Shown piece by piece: positions 26,001 through 40,012 of a stretch of 64,000 bases of DNA. The stretch comes from Mytilus californianus (lineage: Eukaryota; Mollusca; Bivalvia; Mytilida; Mytilidae). The stretch spans positions 73,842,339 through 73,906,338 of the forward strand of contig NW_026262734.1 in assembly GCF_021869535.1 (NCBI RefSeq), read 5' to 3'. The notes under the pieces were generated by a model. The model was not told the DNA's origin and did not search any database. It worked only from the letters and a program-made list of their open reading frames with translations. Each line of letters opens with the position of its first letter. The first letter of the stretch is position 1. The position numbers and the translations under genes were made by a program.

Positions 26001-28580
26001 TACAAATAGTAACTACCAGTAATTTAAAATTTGGCTTCTTTGGTCGCTCGTAATCGGTTGTCCTCAAATATAGTTCCTTTCGTGTTGATGTTTGTAAAAT
26101 CGTATAGTATCATTTTCGTGAGAATCCAATGGCTTATAATTATTAGTTGCATTATTTCTTGATAGTGAAATATGATATAATGTTAATATTTTTCAGGTGG
26201 TATTGTCGGACTATTTCGTGTCAAATTTGTATGAAAGGCAACTATGTCTGTTTGATATTCAGACATTTCTTTGCGATAGAATAAAATCTCCTAGAAATCC
26301 TATGTTAAAATAATAAAGTTCTTGCTTCCTTGTGTTTTATTACTTAATTTGATGTCTTCGCTGTTCAGCACAAGTGAACACACGCATTATCATCGTTTCA
26401 CTGGGAACCACAGAGCTGAAACCTAAACTTTTACGTTAGCAGGGACGTAACCCCGTCGAAAATTCTTGTCATTTTGGCAGTGAAAGACATGTAGATTTTT
26501 GTAATAATTGTAAAGTGTTGTTCCCGAAAACACGTTAGCTGCTGATTTACTGAATGGTGCACGAAAATAATGATTGCAAGGTGCAGACAAAGAAATTTTG
26601 CAGTCACTTGACATTAAAAATACTGTCTTTTATTAAAAAATGATATCCTACATAGCCAACAGTTGTCGTAAAGTTATTAAACGTTCTCTAAGTCTAATAG
26701 AAAGTCTTACATCGTGTAATGACTAAACTAAAAGGTCGCCACACATCTTTTCTGATGTACATACAGACCTTCATACGCAGGCCTCATCTCTGTTATGCAT
26801 TATGATTCTGGAATATCTTCTTCTCTCTTTTCGTATCAATATTATTTCTTTCTCCTCATCTTATCTTTTTTCTGATTGCTGATTATTCTTTCTTCTTATT
26901 TCGTTTGCAAAGCTTTTAGTCCCATAAATAATACTTTTCAAACATTTTCGAGGTATATAATTACTAAATTTACCAATGCATCAAGGTATTTAACCCTCAT
27001 AATCCTGTTAGCTTCAAATTATTGAATGCGAGAAAAGTTGATATATGTATGGAAATTTTGAAATAAACAAAATAATTTAGATAAACCAAGACTTTTATGT
27101 TGACGTTCGATATATAGTGTTGGTTTCCATCGTGTAATATGACAATACCGTGTAGGTAGTATCGAAAAACAAGAAAAAACATGAGTATTGCAGCTAAATG
27201 CATATTTCATTCGTTGATTCAAGAGATTGATACAAATGGTACAAGTTCAACAAAGTATTTCTTTAGATTCGACAATTCAAAGAAAACAAACGAAAACAAA
27301 AATATAGCCATAAGTTAACTTCTGCAGAGGAACACATATATATAAATTAATATTTAACCACACAGTACATTTGTATTTATGTATGATTTCATATGTATAT
27401 TAAGATAAACAATCAAAAGAAAGCAAAATTACAAATAGTAACTACCAGTAATTTAAAATTTGGCTTCTTTGGTCGCTCGTAATCGGTTGTCCTCAAATAT
27501 AGTTCCTTTCGTGTTGATGTTTGTAAAATCGTATAGTATCATTTTCGTGAGAATCCAATGGCTTATAATTATTAGTTGCATTATTTCTTGATAGTGAAAT
27601 ATGATATAATGTTAATATTTTTCAGGTGGTATTGTCGGACTATTTCGTGTCAAATTTGTATGAAAGGCAACTATGTCTGTTTGATATTCAGACATTTCTT
27701 TGCGATAGAATAAAATCTCCTAGAAATCCTATGTTAAAATAATAAAGTTCTTGCTTCCTTGTGTTTTATTACTTAATTTGATGTCTTCGCTGTTCAGCAC
27801 AAGTGAACACACGCATTATCATCGTTTCACTGGGAACCACAGAGCTGAAACCTAAACTTTTACGTTAGCAGGGACGTAACCCCGTCGAAAATTCTTGTCA
27901 TTTTGGCAGTGAAAGACATGTAGATTTTTGTAATAATTGTAAAGTGTTGTTCCCGAAAACACGTTAGCTGCTGATTTACTGAATGGTGCACGAAAATAAT
28001 GATTGCAAGGTGCAGACAAAGAAATTTTGCAGTCACTTGACATTAAAAATACTGTCTTTTATTAAAAAATGATATCCTACATAGCCAACAGTTGTCGTAA
28101 AGTTATTAAACGTTCTCTAAGTCTAATAGAAAGTCTTACATCGTGTAATGACTAAACTAAAAGGTCGCCACACATCTTTTCTGATGTACATACAGACCTT
28201 CATACGCAGGCCTCATCTCTGTTATGCATTATGATTCTGGAATATCTTCTTCTCTCTTTTCGTATCAATATTATTTCTTTCTCCTCATCTTATCTTTTTT
28301 CTGATTGCTGATTATTCTTTCTTCTTATTTCGTTTGCAAAGCTTTTAGTCCCATAAATAATACTTTTCAAACATTTTCGAGGTATATAATTACTAAATTT
28401 ACCAATGCATCAAGGTATTTAACCCTCATAATCCTGTTAGCTTCAAATTATTGAATGCGAGAAAAGTTGATATATGTATGGAAATTTTGAAATAAACAAA
28501 ATAATTTAGATAAACCAAGACTTTTATGTTGACGTTCGATATATAGTGTTGGTTTCCATCGTGTAATATGACAATACCGT
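20007..28580 (+). repeat. Repeat units U15-U20 (consensus core)
   Basis: Six successive units starting at 20007, 21436, 22865, 24294, 25723 and 27152, with no difference from consensus noticed. This 8.6-kb stretch is the most homogeneous part of the window and may be its most recently amplified part. No gene is present. Confidence 0.92.
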
Positions 28581-31500
28581 GTAGGTAGTATCGAAAAACA
28601 AGAAAAAACATGAGTATTGCAGCTAAATGCATATTTCATTCGTTGATTGAAGAGATTGATACAAATGGTACAAGTTCAACAAAGTATTTCTTTAGATTCG
28701 ACAATTCAAAGAAAACGAACGAAAATAAAAATATAGCCATAAGTTAACTTCTGCAGAGGAACACATATATATAAATTAATATTTAACCACACAGTACATT
28801 TGTATTTATGTATGATTTCATATGTATATTAAGATAAACAATCAAAAGAAAGCAAAATTACAAATAGTAACTACCAGTAATTTAAAATTTGGCTTCTTTG
28901 GTCGCTCGTAATCGGTTGTCCTCAAATATAGTTCCTTTCGTGTTGATGTTTGTAAAATAGTATAGTATCATTTTCGTGAGAATCCAATGGCTTATAATTA
29001 TTAGTTGCATTATTTCTTGATAGTGAAATATGATATAATGTTAATATTTTTCAGGTGGTATTGTCGGACTATTTCGTGTCAAATTTGTATGAAAGGCAAC
29101 TATGTCTGTTTGATATTCAGACATTTCTTTGCGATAGAATAAAATCTCCTAGAAATCCTATGTTAAAATAATAAAGTTCTTGCTTCCTTGTGTTTTATTA
29201 CTTAATTTGATGTCTTCGCTGTTCAGCACAAGTGAACACACGCATTATCATCGTTTCACTGGGAACCACAGAGCTGAAACCTAAACTTTTACGTTAGCAG
29301 GGACGTAACCCCGTCGAAAATTCTTGTCATTTTGGCAGTGAAAGACATGTAGATTTTTGTAATAATTGTAAAGTGTTGTTCCCGAAAACACGTTAGCTGC
29401 TGATTTACTGAATGGTGCACGAAAATAATGATTGCAAGGTGCAGACAAAGAAATTTTGCAGTCACTTGACATTAAAAATACTGTCTTTTATTAAAAAATG
29501 ATATCCTACATAGCCAACAGTTGTCGTAAAGTTATTAAACGTTCTCTAAGTCTAATAGAAAGTCTTACATCGTGTAATGACTAAACTAAAAGGTCGCCAC
29601 ACATCTTTTCTGATGTACATACAGACCTTCATACGCAGGCCTCATCTCTGTTATGCATTATGATTCTGGAATATCTTCTTCTCTCTTTTCGTATCAATAT
29701 TATTTCTTTCTCCTCATCTTATCTTTTTTCTGATTGCTGATTATTCTTTCTTCTTATTTCGTTTGCAAAGCTTTTAGTCCCATAAATAATACTTTTCAAA
29801 CATTTTCGAGGTATATAATTACTAAATTTACCAATGCATCAAGGTATTTAACCCTCATAATCCTGTTAGCTTCAAATTATTGAATGCGAGAAAAGTTGAT
29901 ATATGTATGGAAATTTTGAAATAAACAAAATAATTTAGATAAACCAAGACTTTTATGTTGACGTTCGATATATAGTGTTGGTTTCCATCGTGTAATATGA
30001 CAATACCGTGTAGGTAGTATCGAAAAACAAGAAAAAACATGAGTATTGCAGCTAAATGCATATTTCATTCGTTGATTGAAGAGATTGATACAAATGGTAC
30101 AAGTTCAACAAAGTATTTCTTTAGATTCGACAATTCAAAGAAAACGAACGAAAATAAAAATATAGCCATAAGTTAACTTCTGCAGAGGAACACATATATA
30201 TAAATTAATATTTAACCACACAGTACATTTGTATTTATGTATGATTTCATATGTATATTAAGATAAACAATCAAAAGAAAGCAAAATTACAAATAGTAAC
30301 TACCAGTAATTTAAAATTTGGCTTCTTTGGTCGCTCGTAATCGGTTGTCCTCAAATATAGTTCCTTTCGTGTTGATGTTTGTAAAATAGTATAGTATCAT
30401 TTTCGTGAGAATCCAATGGCTTATAATTATTAGTTGCATTATTTCTTGATAGTGAAATATGATATAATGTTAATATTTTTCAGGTGGTATTGTCGGACTA
30501 TTTCGTGTCAAATTTGTATGAAAGGCAACTATGTCTGTTTGATATTCAGACATTTCTTTGCGATAGAATAAAATCTCCTAGAAATCCTATGTTAAAATAA
30601 TAAAGTTCTTGCTTCCTTGTGTTTTATTACTTAATTTGATGTCTTCGCTGTTCAGCACAAGTGAACACACGCATTATCATCGTTTCACTGGGAACCACAG
30701 AGCTGAAACCTAAACTTTTACGTTAGCAGGGACGTAACCCCGTCGAAAATTCTTGTCATTTTGGCAGTGAAAGACATGTAGATTTTTGTAATAATTGTAA
30801 AGTGTTGTTCCCGAAAACACGTTAGCTGCTGATTTACTGAATGGTGCACGAAAATAATGATTGCAAGGTGCAGACAAAGAAATTTTGCAGTCACTTGACA
30901 TTAAAAATACTGTCTTTTATTAAAAAATGATATCCTACATAGCCAACAGTTGTCGTAAAGTTATTAAACGTTCTCTAAGTCTAATAGAAAGTCTTACATC
31001 GTGTAATGACTAAACTAAAAGGTCGCCACACATCTTTTCTGATGTACATACAGACCTTCATACGCAGGCCTCATCTCTGTTATGCATTATGATTCTGGAA
31101 TATCTTCTTCTCTCTTTTCGTATCAATATTATTTCTTTCTCCTCATCTTATCTTTTTTCTGATTGCTGATTATTCTTTCTTCTTATTTCGTTTGCAAAGC
31201 TTTTAGTCCCATAAATAATACTTTTCAAACATTTTCGAGGTATATAATTACTAAATTTACCAATGCATCAAGGTATTTAACCCTCATAATCCTGTTAGCT
31301 TCAAATTATTGAATGCGAGAAAAGTTGATATATGTATGGAAATTTTGAAATAAACAAAATAATTTAGATAAACCAAGACTTTTATGTTGACGTTCGATAT
31401 ATAGTGTTGGTTTCCATCGTGTAATATGACAATACCGTGTAGGTAGTATCGAAAAACAAGAAAAAACATGAGTATTGCAGCTAAATGCATATTTCATTCG

Positions 31501-32867
31501 TTGATTGAAGAGATTGATACAAATGGTACAAGTTCAACAAAGTATTTCTTTAGATTCGACAATTCAAAGAAAACGAACGAAAATAAAAATATAGCCATAA
31601 GTTAACTTCTGCAGAGGAACACATATATATAAATTAATATTTAACCACACAGTACATTTGTATTTATGTATGATTTCATATGTATATTAAGATAAACAAT
31701 CAAAAGAAAGCAAAATTACAAATAGTAACTACCAGTAATTTAAAATTTGGCTTCTTTGGTCGCTCGTAATCGGTTGTCCTCAAATATAGTTCCTTTCGTG
31801 TTGATGTTTGTAAAATAGTATAGTATCATTTTCGTGAGAATCCAATGGCTTATAATTATTAGTTGCATTATTTCTTGATAGTGAAATATGATATAATGTT
31901 AATATTTTTCAGGTGGTATTGTCGGACTATTTCGTGTCAAATTTGTATGAAAGGCAACTATGTCTGTTTGATATTCAGACATTTCTTTGCGATAGAATAA
32001 AATCTCCTAGAAATCCTATGTTAAAATAATAAAGTTCTTGCTTCCTTGTGTTTTATTACTTAATTTGATGTCTTCGCTGTTCAGCACAAGTGAACACACG
32101 CATTATCATCGTTTCACTGGGAACCACAGAGCTGAAACCTAAACTTTTACGTTAGCAGGGACGTAACCCCGTCGAAAATTCTTGTCATTTTGGCAGTGAA
32201 AGACATGTAGATTTTTGTAATAATTGTAAAGTGTTGTTCCCGAAAACACGTTAGCTGCTGATTTACTGAATGGTGCACGAAAATAATGATTGCAAGGTGC
32301 AGACAAAGAAATTTTGCAGTCACTTGACATTAAAAATACTGTCTTTTATTAAAAAATGATATCCTACATAGCCAACAGTTGTCGTAAAGTTATTAAACGT
32401 TCTCTAAGTCCAATAGAAAGTCTTACATCGTGTAATGACTAAACTAAAAGGTCGCCACACATCTTTTCTGATGTACATACAGACCTTCATACGCAGGCCT
32501 CATCTCTGTTATGCATTATGATTCTGGAATATCTTCTTCTCTCTTTTCGTATCAATATTATTTCTTTCTCCTCATCTTATCTTTTTTCTGATTGCTGATT
32601 ATTCTTTCTTCTTATTTCGTTTGCAAAGCTTTTAGTCCCATAAATAATACTTTTCAAACATTTTCGAGGTATATAATTACTAAATTTACCAATGCATCAA
32701 GGTATTTAACCCTCATAATCCTGTTAGCTTCAAATTATTGAATGCGAGAAAAGTTGATATATGTATGGAAATTTTGAAATAAACAAAATAATTTAGATAA
32801 ACCAAGACTTTTATGTTGACGTTCGATATATAGTGTTGGTTTCCATCGTGTAATATGACAATACCGT
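28581..32867 (+). repeat. Repeat units U21-U23 (four-site haplotype)
   Basis: Three units (28581-30009, 30010-31438, 31439-32867) share G at offset 69, G at 137, T at 146 and A at 379. In U21 these are 28649, 28717, 28726 and 28959. U23 adds C at 32411 (offset 973), which links it to U25 and U26. All four shared markers lie in the first 380 bp of the unit. No gene is present. Confidence 0.93.
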
Positions 32868-34296
32868 GTAGGTAGTATCGAAAAACAAGAAAAAACATGA
32901 GTATTGCAGCTAAATGCATATTTCATTCGTTGATTCAAGAGATTGATACAAATGGTACAAGTTCAACAAAGTATTTCTTTAGATTCGACAATTCAAAGAA
33001 AACAAACGAAAACAAAAATATAGCCATAAGTTAACTTCTGCAGAGGAACACATATATATAAATTAATATTTAACCACACAGTACATTTGTATTTATGTAT
33101 GATTTCATATGTATATTAAGATAAACAATCAAAAGAAAGCAAAATTACAAATAGTAACTACCAGTAATTTAAAATTTGGCTTCTTTGGTCGCTCGTAATC
33201 GGTTGTCCTCAAATATAGTTCCTTTCGTGTTGATGTTTGTAAAATCGTATAGTATCATTTTCGTGAGAATCCAATGGCTTATAATTATTAGTTGCATTAT
33301 TTCTTGATAGTGAAATATGATATAATGTTAATATTTTTCAGGTGGTATTGTCGGACTATTTCGTGTCAAATTTGTATGAAAGGCAACTATGTCTGTTTGA
33401 TATTCAGACATTTCTTTGCGATAGAATAAAATCTCCTAGAAATCCTATGTTAAAATAATAAAGTTCTTGCTTCCTTGTGTTTTATTACTTAATTTGATGT
33501 CTTCGCTGTTCAGCACAAGTGAACACACGCATTATCATCGTTTCACTGGGAACCACAGAGCTGAAACCTAAACTTTTACGTTAGCAGGGACGTAACCCCG
33601 TCGAAAATTCTTGTCATTTTGGCAGTGAAAGACATGTAGATTTTTGTAATAATTGTAAAGTGTTGTTCCCGAAAACACGTTAGCTGCTGATTTACTGAAT
33701 GGTGCACGAAAATAATGATTGCAAGGTGCAGACAAAGAAATTTTGCAGTCACTTGACATTAAAAATACTGTCTTTTATTAAAAAATGATATCCTACATAG
33801 CCAACAGTTGTCGTAAAGTTATTAAACGTTCTCTAAGTCTAATAGAAAGTCTTACATCGTGTAATGACTAAACTAAAAGGTCGCCACACATCTTTTCTGA
33901 TGTACATACAGACCTTCATACGCAGGCCTCATCTCTGTTATGCATTATGATTCTGGAATATCTTCTTCTCTCTTTTCGTATCAATATTATTTCTTTCTCC
34001 TCATCTTATCTTTTTTCTGATTGCTGATTATTCTTTCTTCTTATTTCGTTTGCAAAGCTTTTAGTCCCATAAATAATACTTTTCAAACATTTTCGAGGTA
34101 TATAATTACTAAATTTACCAATGCATCAAGGTATTTAACCCTCATAATCCTGTTAGCTTCAAATTATTGAATGCGAGAAAAGTTGATATATGTATGGAAA
34201 TTTTGAAATAAACAAAATAATTTAGATAAACCAAGACTTTTATGTTGACGTTCGATATATAGTGTTGGTTTCCATCGTGTAATATGACAATACCGT
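32868..34296 (+). repeat. Repeat unit U24 (consensus)
   Basis: No variant from consensus was seen, although both neighbours carry 973C. It interrupts an otherwise continuous run of that marker. Confidence 0.92.
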
Positions 34297-35725
34297 GTAG
34301 GTAGTATCGAAAAACAAGAAAAAACATGAGTATTGCAGCTAAATGCATATTTCATTCGTTGATTCAAGAGATTGATACAAATGGTACAAGTTCAACAAAG
34401 TATTTCTTTAGATTCGACAATTCAAAGAAAACAAACGAAAACAAAAATATAGCCATAAGTTAACTTCTGCAGAGGAACACATATATATAAATTAATATTT
34501 AACCACACAGTACATTTGTATTTATGTATGATTTCATATGTATATTAAGATAAACAATCAAAAGAAAGCAAAATTACAAATAGTAACTACCAGTAATTTA
34601 AAATTTGGCTTCTTTGGTCGCTCGTAATCGGTTGTCCTCAAATATAGTTCCTTTCGTGTTGATGTTTGTAAAATCGTATAGTATCATTTTCGTGAGAATC
34701 CAATGGCTTATAATTATTAGTTGCATTATTTCTTGATAGTGAAATATGATATAATGTTAATATTTTTCAGGTGGTATTGTCGGACTATTTCGTGTCAAAT
34801 TTGTATGAAAGGCAACTATGTCTGTTTGATATTCAGACATTTCTTTGCGATAGAATAAAATCTCCTAGAAATCCTATGTTAAAATAATAAAGTTCTTGCT
34901 TCCTTGTGTTTTATTACTTAATTTGATGTCTTCGCTGTTCAGCACAAGTGAACACACGCATTATCATCGTTTCACTGGGAACCACAGAGCTGAAACCTAA
35001 ACTTTTACGTTAGCAGGGACGTAACCCCGTCGAAAATTCTTGTCATTTTGGCAGTGAAAGACATGTAGATTTTTGTAATAATTGTAAAGTGTTGTTCCCG
35101 AAAACACGTTAGCTGCTGATTTACTGAATGGTGCACGAAAATAATGATTGCAAGGTGCAGACAAAGAAATTTTGCAGTCACTTGACATTAAAAATACTGT
35201 CTTTTATTAAAAAATGATATCCTACATAGCCAACAGTTGTCGTAAAGTTATTAAACGTTCTCTAAGTCCAATAGAAAGTCTTACATCGTGTAATGACTAA
35301 ACTAAAAGGTCGCCACACATCTTTTCTGATGTACATACAGACCTTCATACGCAGGCCTCATCTCTGTTATGCATTATGATTCTGGAATATCTTCTTCTCT
35401 CTTTTCGTATCAATATTATTTCTTTCTCCTCATCTTATCTTTTTTCTGATTGCTGATTATTCTTTCTTCTTATTTCGTTTGCAAAGCTTTTAGTCCCATA
35501 AATAATACTTTTCAAACATTTTCGAGGTATATAATTACTAAATTTACCAATGCATCAAGGTATTTAACCCTCATAATCCTGTTAGCTTCAAATTATTGAA
35601 TGCGAGAAAAGTTGATATATGTATGGAAATTTTGAAATAAACAAAATAATTTAGATAAACCAAGACTTTTATGTTGACGTTCGATATATAGTGTTGGTTT
35701 CCATCGTGTAATATGACAATACCGT
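34297..35725 (+). repeat. Repeat unit U25 (973C)
   Basis: Consensus except for C at 35269 (offset 973), shared with U23 and U26. Confidence 0.92.
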
Positions 35726-37154
35726 GTAGGTAGTATCGAAAAACAAGAAAAAACATGAGTATTGCAGCTAAATGCATATTTCATTCGTTGATTCAAGAGA
35801 TTGATACAAATGGTACAAGTTCAACAAAGTATTTCTTTAGATTCGACAATTCAAAGAAAACAAACGAAAATAAAAATATAGCCATAAGTTAACTTCTGCA
35901 GAGGAACACATATATATAAATTAATATTTAACCACACAGTACATTTGTATTTATGTATGATTTCATATGTATATTAAGATAAACAATCAAAAGAAAGCAA
36001 AATTACAAATAGTAACTACCAGTAATTTAAAATTTGGCTTCTTTGGTCGCTCGTAATCGGTTGTCCTCAAATATAGTTCCTTTCGTGTTGATGTTTGTAA
36101 AATCGTATAGTATCATTTTCGTGAGAATCCAATGGCTTATAATTATTAGTTGCATTATTTCTTGATAGTGAAATATGATATAATGTTAATATTTTTCAGG
36201 TGGTATTGTCGGACTATTTCGTGTCAAATTTGTATGAAAGGCAACTATGTCTGTTTGATATTCAGACATTTCTTTGCGATAGAATAAAATCTCCTAGAAA
36301 TCCTATGTTAAAATAATAAAGTTCTTGCTTCCTTGTGTTTTATTACTTAATTTGATGTCTTCGCTGTTCAGCACAAGTGAACACACGCATTATCATCGTT
36401 TCACTGGGAACCACAGAGCTGAAACCTAAACTTTTACGTTAGCAGGGACGTAACCCCGTCGAAAATTCTTGTCATTTTGGCAGTGAAAGACATGTAGATT
36501 TTTGTAATAATTGTAAAGTGTTGTTCCCGAAAACACGTTAGCTGCTGATTTACTGAATGGTGCACGAAAATAATGATTGCAAGGTGCAGACAAAGAAATT
36601 TTGCAGTCACTTGACATTAAAAATACTGTCTTTTATTAAAAAATGATATCCTACATAGCCAACAGTTGTCGTAAAGTTATTAAACGTTCTCTAAGTCCAA
36701 TAGAAAGTCTTACATCGTGTAATGACTAAACTAAAAGGTCGCCACACATCTTTTCTGATGTACATACAGACCTTCATACGCAGGCCTCATCTCTGTTATG
36801 CATTATGATTCTGGAATATCTTCTTCTCTCTTTTCGTATCAATATTATTTCTTTCTCCTCATCTTATCTTTTTTCTGATTGCTGATTATTCTTTCTTCTT
36901 ATTTCGTTTGCAAAGCTTTTAGTCCCATAAATAATACTTTTCAAACATTTTCGAGGTATATAATTACTAAATTTACCAATGCATCAAGGTATTTAACCCT
37001 CATAATCCTGTTAGCTTCAAATTATTGAATGCGAGAAAAGTTGATATATGTATGGAAATTTTGAAATAAACAAAATAATTTAGATAAACCAAGACTTTTA
37101 TGTTGACGTTCGATATATAGTGTTGGTTTCCATCGTGTAATATGACAATACCGT
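35726..37154 (+). repeat. Repeat unit U26 (146T + 973C mosaic)
   Basis: Carries T at 35871 (offset 146) and C at 36698 (offset 973). It lacks 69G, 137G and 379A, which accompany 146T in U21-U23. That makes it look like a recombinant or conversion product. Confidence 0.92.
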
Positions 37155-40012
37155 GTAGGTAGTATCGAAAAACAAGAAAAAACATGAGTATTGCAGCTAA
37201 ATGCATATTTCATTCGTTGATTCAAGAGATTGATACAAATGGTACAAGTTCAACAAAGTATTTCTTTAGATTCGACAATTCAAAGAAAACAAACGAAAAC
37301 AAAAATATAGCCATAAGTTAACTTCTGCAGAGGAACACATATATATAAATTAATATTTAACCACACAGTACATTTGTATTTATGTATGATTGCATATGCA
37401 TATTAAGATAAACAATCAAAAGAAAGCAAAATTACAAATAGTAACTACCAGTAATTTAAAATTTGGCTTCTTTGGTCGCTCGTAATCGGTTGTCCTCAAA
37501 TATAGTTCCTTTCGTGTTGATGTTTGTAAAATCGTATAGTATCATTTTCGTGAGAATCCAATGGCTTATAATTATTAGTTGCATTATTTCTTGATAGTGA
37601 AATATGATATAATGTTAATATTTTTCAGGTGGTATTGTCGGACTATTTCGTGTCAAATTTGTATGAAAGGCAACTATGTCTGTTTGATATTCAGACATTT
37701 CTTTGCGATAGAATAAAATCTCCTAGAAATTCTATGTTAAAATAATAAAGTTCTTGCTTCCTTGTGTTTTATTACTTAATTTGATGTCTTCGCTGTTCAG
37801 CACAAGTGAACACACGCATTATCATCGTTTCACTGGGAACCACAGAGCTGAAACCTAAACTTTTACGTTAGCAGGGACGTAACCCCGTCGAAAATTCTTG
37901 TCATTTTGGCAGTGAAAGACATGTAGATTTTTGTAATAATTGTAAAGTGTTGTTCCCGAAAACACGTTAGCTGCTGATTTACTGAATGGTGCACGAAAAT
38001 AATGATTGCAAGGTGCAGACAAAGAAATTTTGCAGTCACTTGACATTAAAAATACTGTCTTTTATTAAAAAATGATATCCTACATAGCCAACAGTTGTCG
38101 TAAAGTTATTAAACGTTCTCTAAGTCTAATAGAAAGTCTTACATCGTGTAATGACTAAACTAAAAGGTCGCCACACATCTTTTCTGATGTACATACAGAC
38201 CTTCATACTCAGGCCTCATCTCTGTTATGCATTATGATTCTGGAATATCTTCTTCTCTCTTTTCGTATCAATATTATTTCTTTCTCCTCATCTTATCTTT
38301 TTTCTGATTGCTGATTATTCTTTCTTCTTATTTCGTTTGCAAAGCTTTTAGTCCCATAAATAATACTTTTCAAACATTTTCGAGGTATATAATTACTAAA
38401 TTTACCAATGCATCAAGGTATTTAACCCTCATAATCCTGTTAGCTTCAAATTATTGAATGCGAGAAAAGTTGATATATGTATGGAAATTTTGAAATAAAC
38501 AAAATAATTTAGATAAACCAAGACTTTTATGTTGACGTTCGATATATAGTGTTGGTTTCCATCGTGTAATATGACAATACCGTGTAGGTAGTATCGAAAA
38601 ACAAGAAAAAACATGAGTATTGCAGCTAAATGCATATTTCATTCGTTGATTCAAGAGATTGATACAAATGGTACAAGTTCAACAAAGTATTTCTTTAGAT
38701 TCGACAATTCAAAGAAAACAAACGAAAACAAAAATATAGCCATAAGTTAACTTCTGCAGAGGAACACATATATATAAATTAATATTTAACCACACAGTAC
38801 ATTTGTATTTATGTATGATTGCATATGCATATTAAGATAAACAATCAAAAGAAAGCAAAATTACAAATAGTAACTACCAGTAATTTAAAATTTGGCTTCT
38901 TTGGTCGCTCGTAATCGGTTGTCCTCAAATATAGTTCCTTTCGTGTTGATGTTTGTAAAATCGTATAGTATCATTTTCGTGAGAATCCAATGGCTTATAA
39001 TTATTAGTTGCATTATTTCTTGATAGTGAAATATGATATAATGTTAATATTTTTCAGGTGGTATTGTCGGACTATTTCGTGTCAAATTTGTATGAAAGGC
39101 AACTATGTCTGTTTGATATTCAGACATTTCTTTGCGATAGAATAAAATCTCCTAGAAATTCTATGTTAAAATAATAAAGTTCTTGCTTCCTTGTGTTTTA
39201 TTACTTAATTTGATGTCTTCGCTGTTCAGCACAAGTGAACACACGCATTATCATCGTTTCACTGGGAACCACAGAGCTGAAACCTAAACTTTTACGTTAG
39301 CAGGGACGTAACCCCGTCGAAAATTCTTGTCATTTTGGCAGTGAAAGACATGTAGATTTTTGTAATAATTGTAAAGTGTTGTTCCCGAAAACACGTTAGC
39401 TGCTGATTTACTGAATGGTGCACGAAAATAATGATTGCAAGGTGCAGACAAAGAAATTTTGCAGTCACTTGACATTAAAAATACTGTCTTTTATTAAAAA
39501 ATGATATCCTACATAGCCAACAGTTGTCGTAAAGTTATTAAACGTTCTCTAAGTCTAATAGAAAGTCTTACATCGTGTAATGACTAAACTAAAAGGTCGC
39601 CACACATCTTTTCTGATGTACATACAGACCTTCATACTCAGGCCTCATCTTTGTTATGCATTATGATTCTGGAATATCTTCTTCTCTCTTTTCGTATCAA
39701 TATTATTTCTTTCTCCTCATCTTATCTTTTTTCTGATTGCTGATTATTCTTTCTTCTTATTTCGTTTGCAAAGCTTTTAGTCCCATAAATAATACTTTTC
39801 AAACATTTTCGAGGTATATAATTACTAAATTTACCAATGCATCAAGGTATTTAACCCTCATAATCCTGTTAGCTTCAAATTATTGAATGCGAGAAAAGTT
39901 GATATATGTATGGAAATTTTGAAATAAACAAAATAATTTAGATAAACCAAGACTTTTATGTTGACGTTCGATATATAGTGTTGGTTTCCATCGTGTAATA
40001 TGACAATACCGT
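37155..40012 (+). repeat. Repeat units U27-U28 (palindrome haplotype)
   Basis: Two units (37155-38583, 38584-40012) share G at offset 238, C at 245, T at 577 and T at 1055. In U27 these are 37392, 37399, 37731 and 38209. U28 adds a private T at 39651 (offset 1068). The 238/245 pair creates the 10-bp palindrome TGCATATGCA and is seen again only in U43. No gene is present. Confidence 0.93.
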
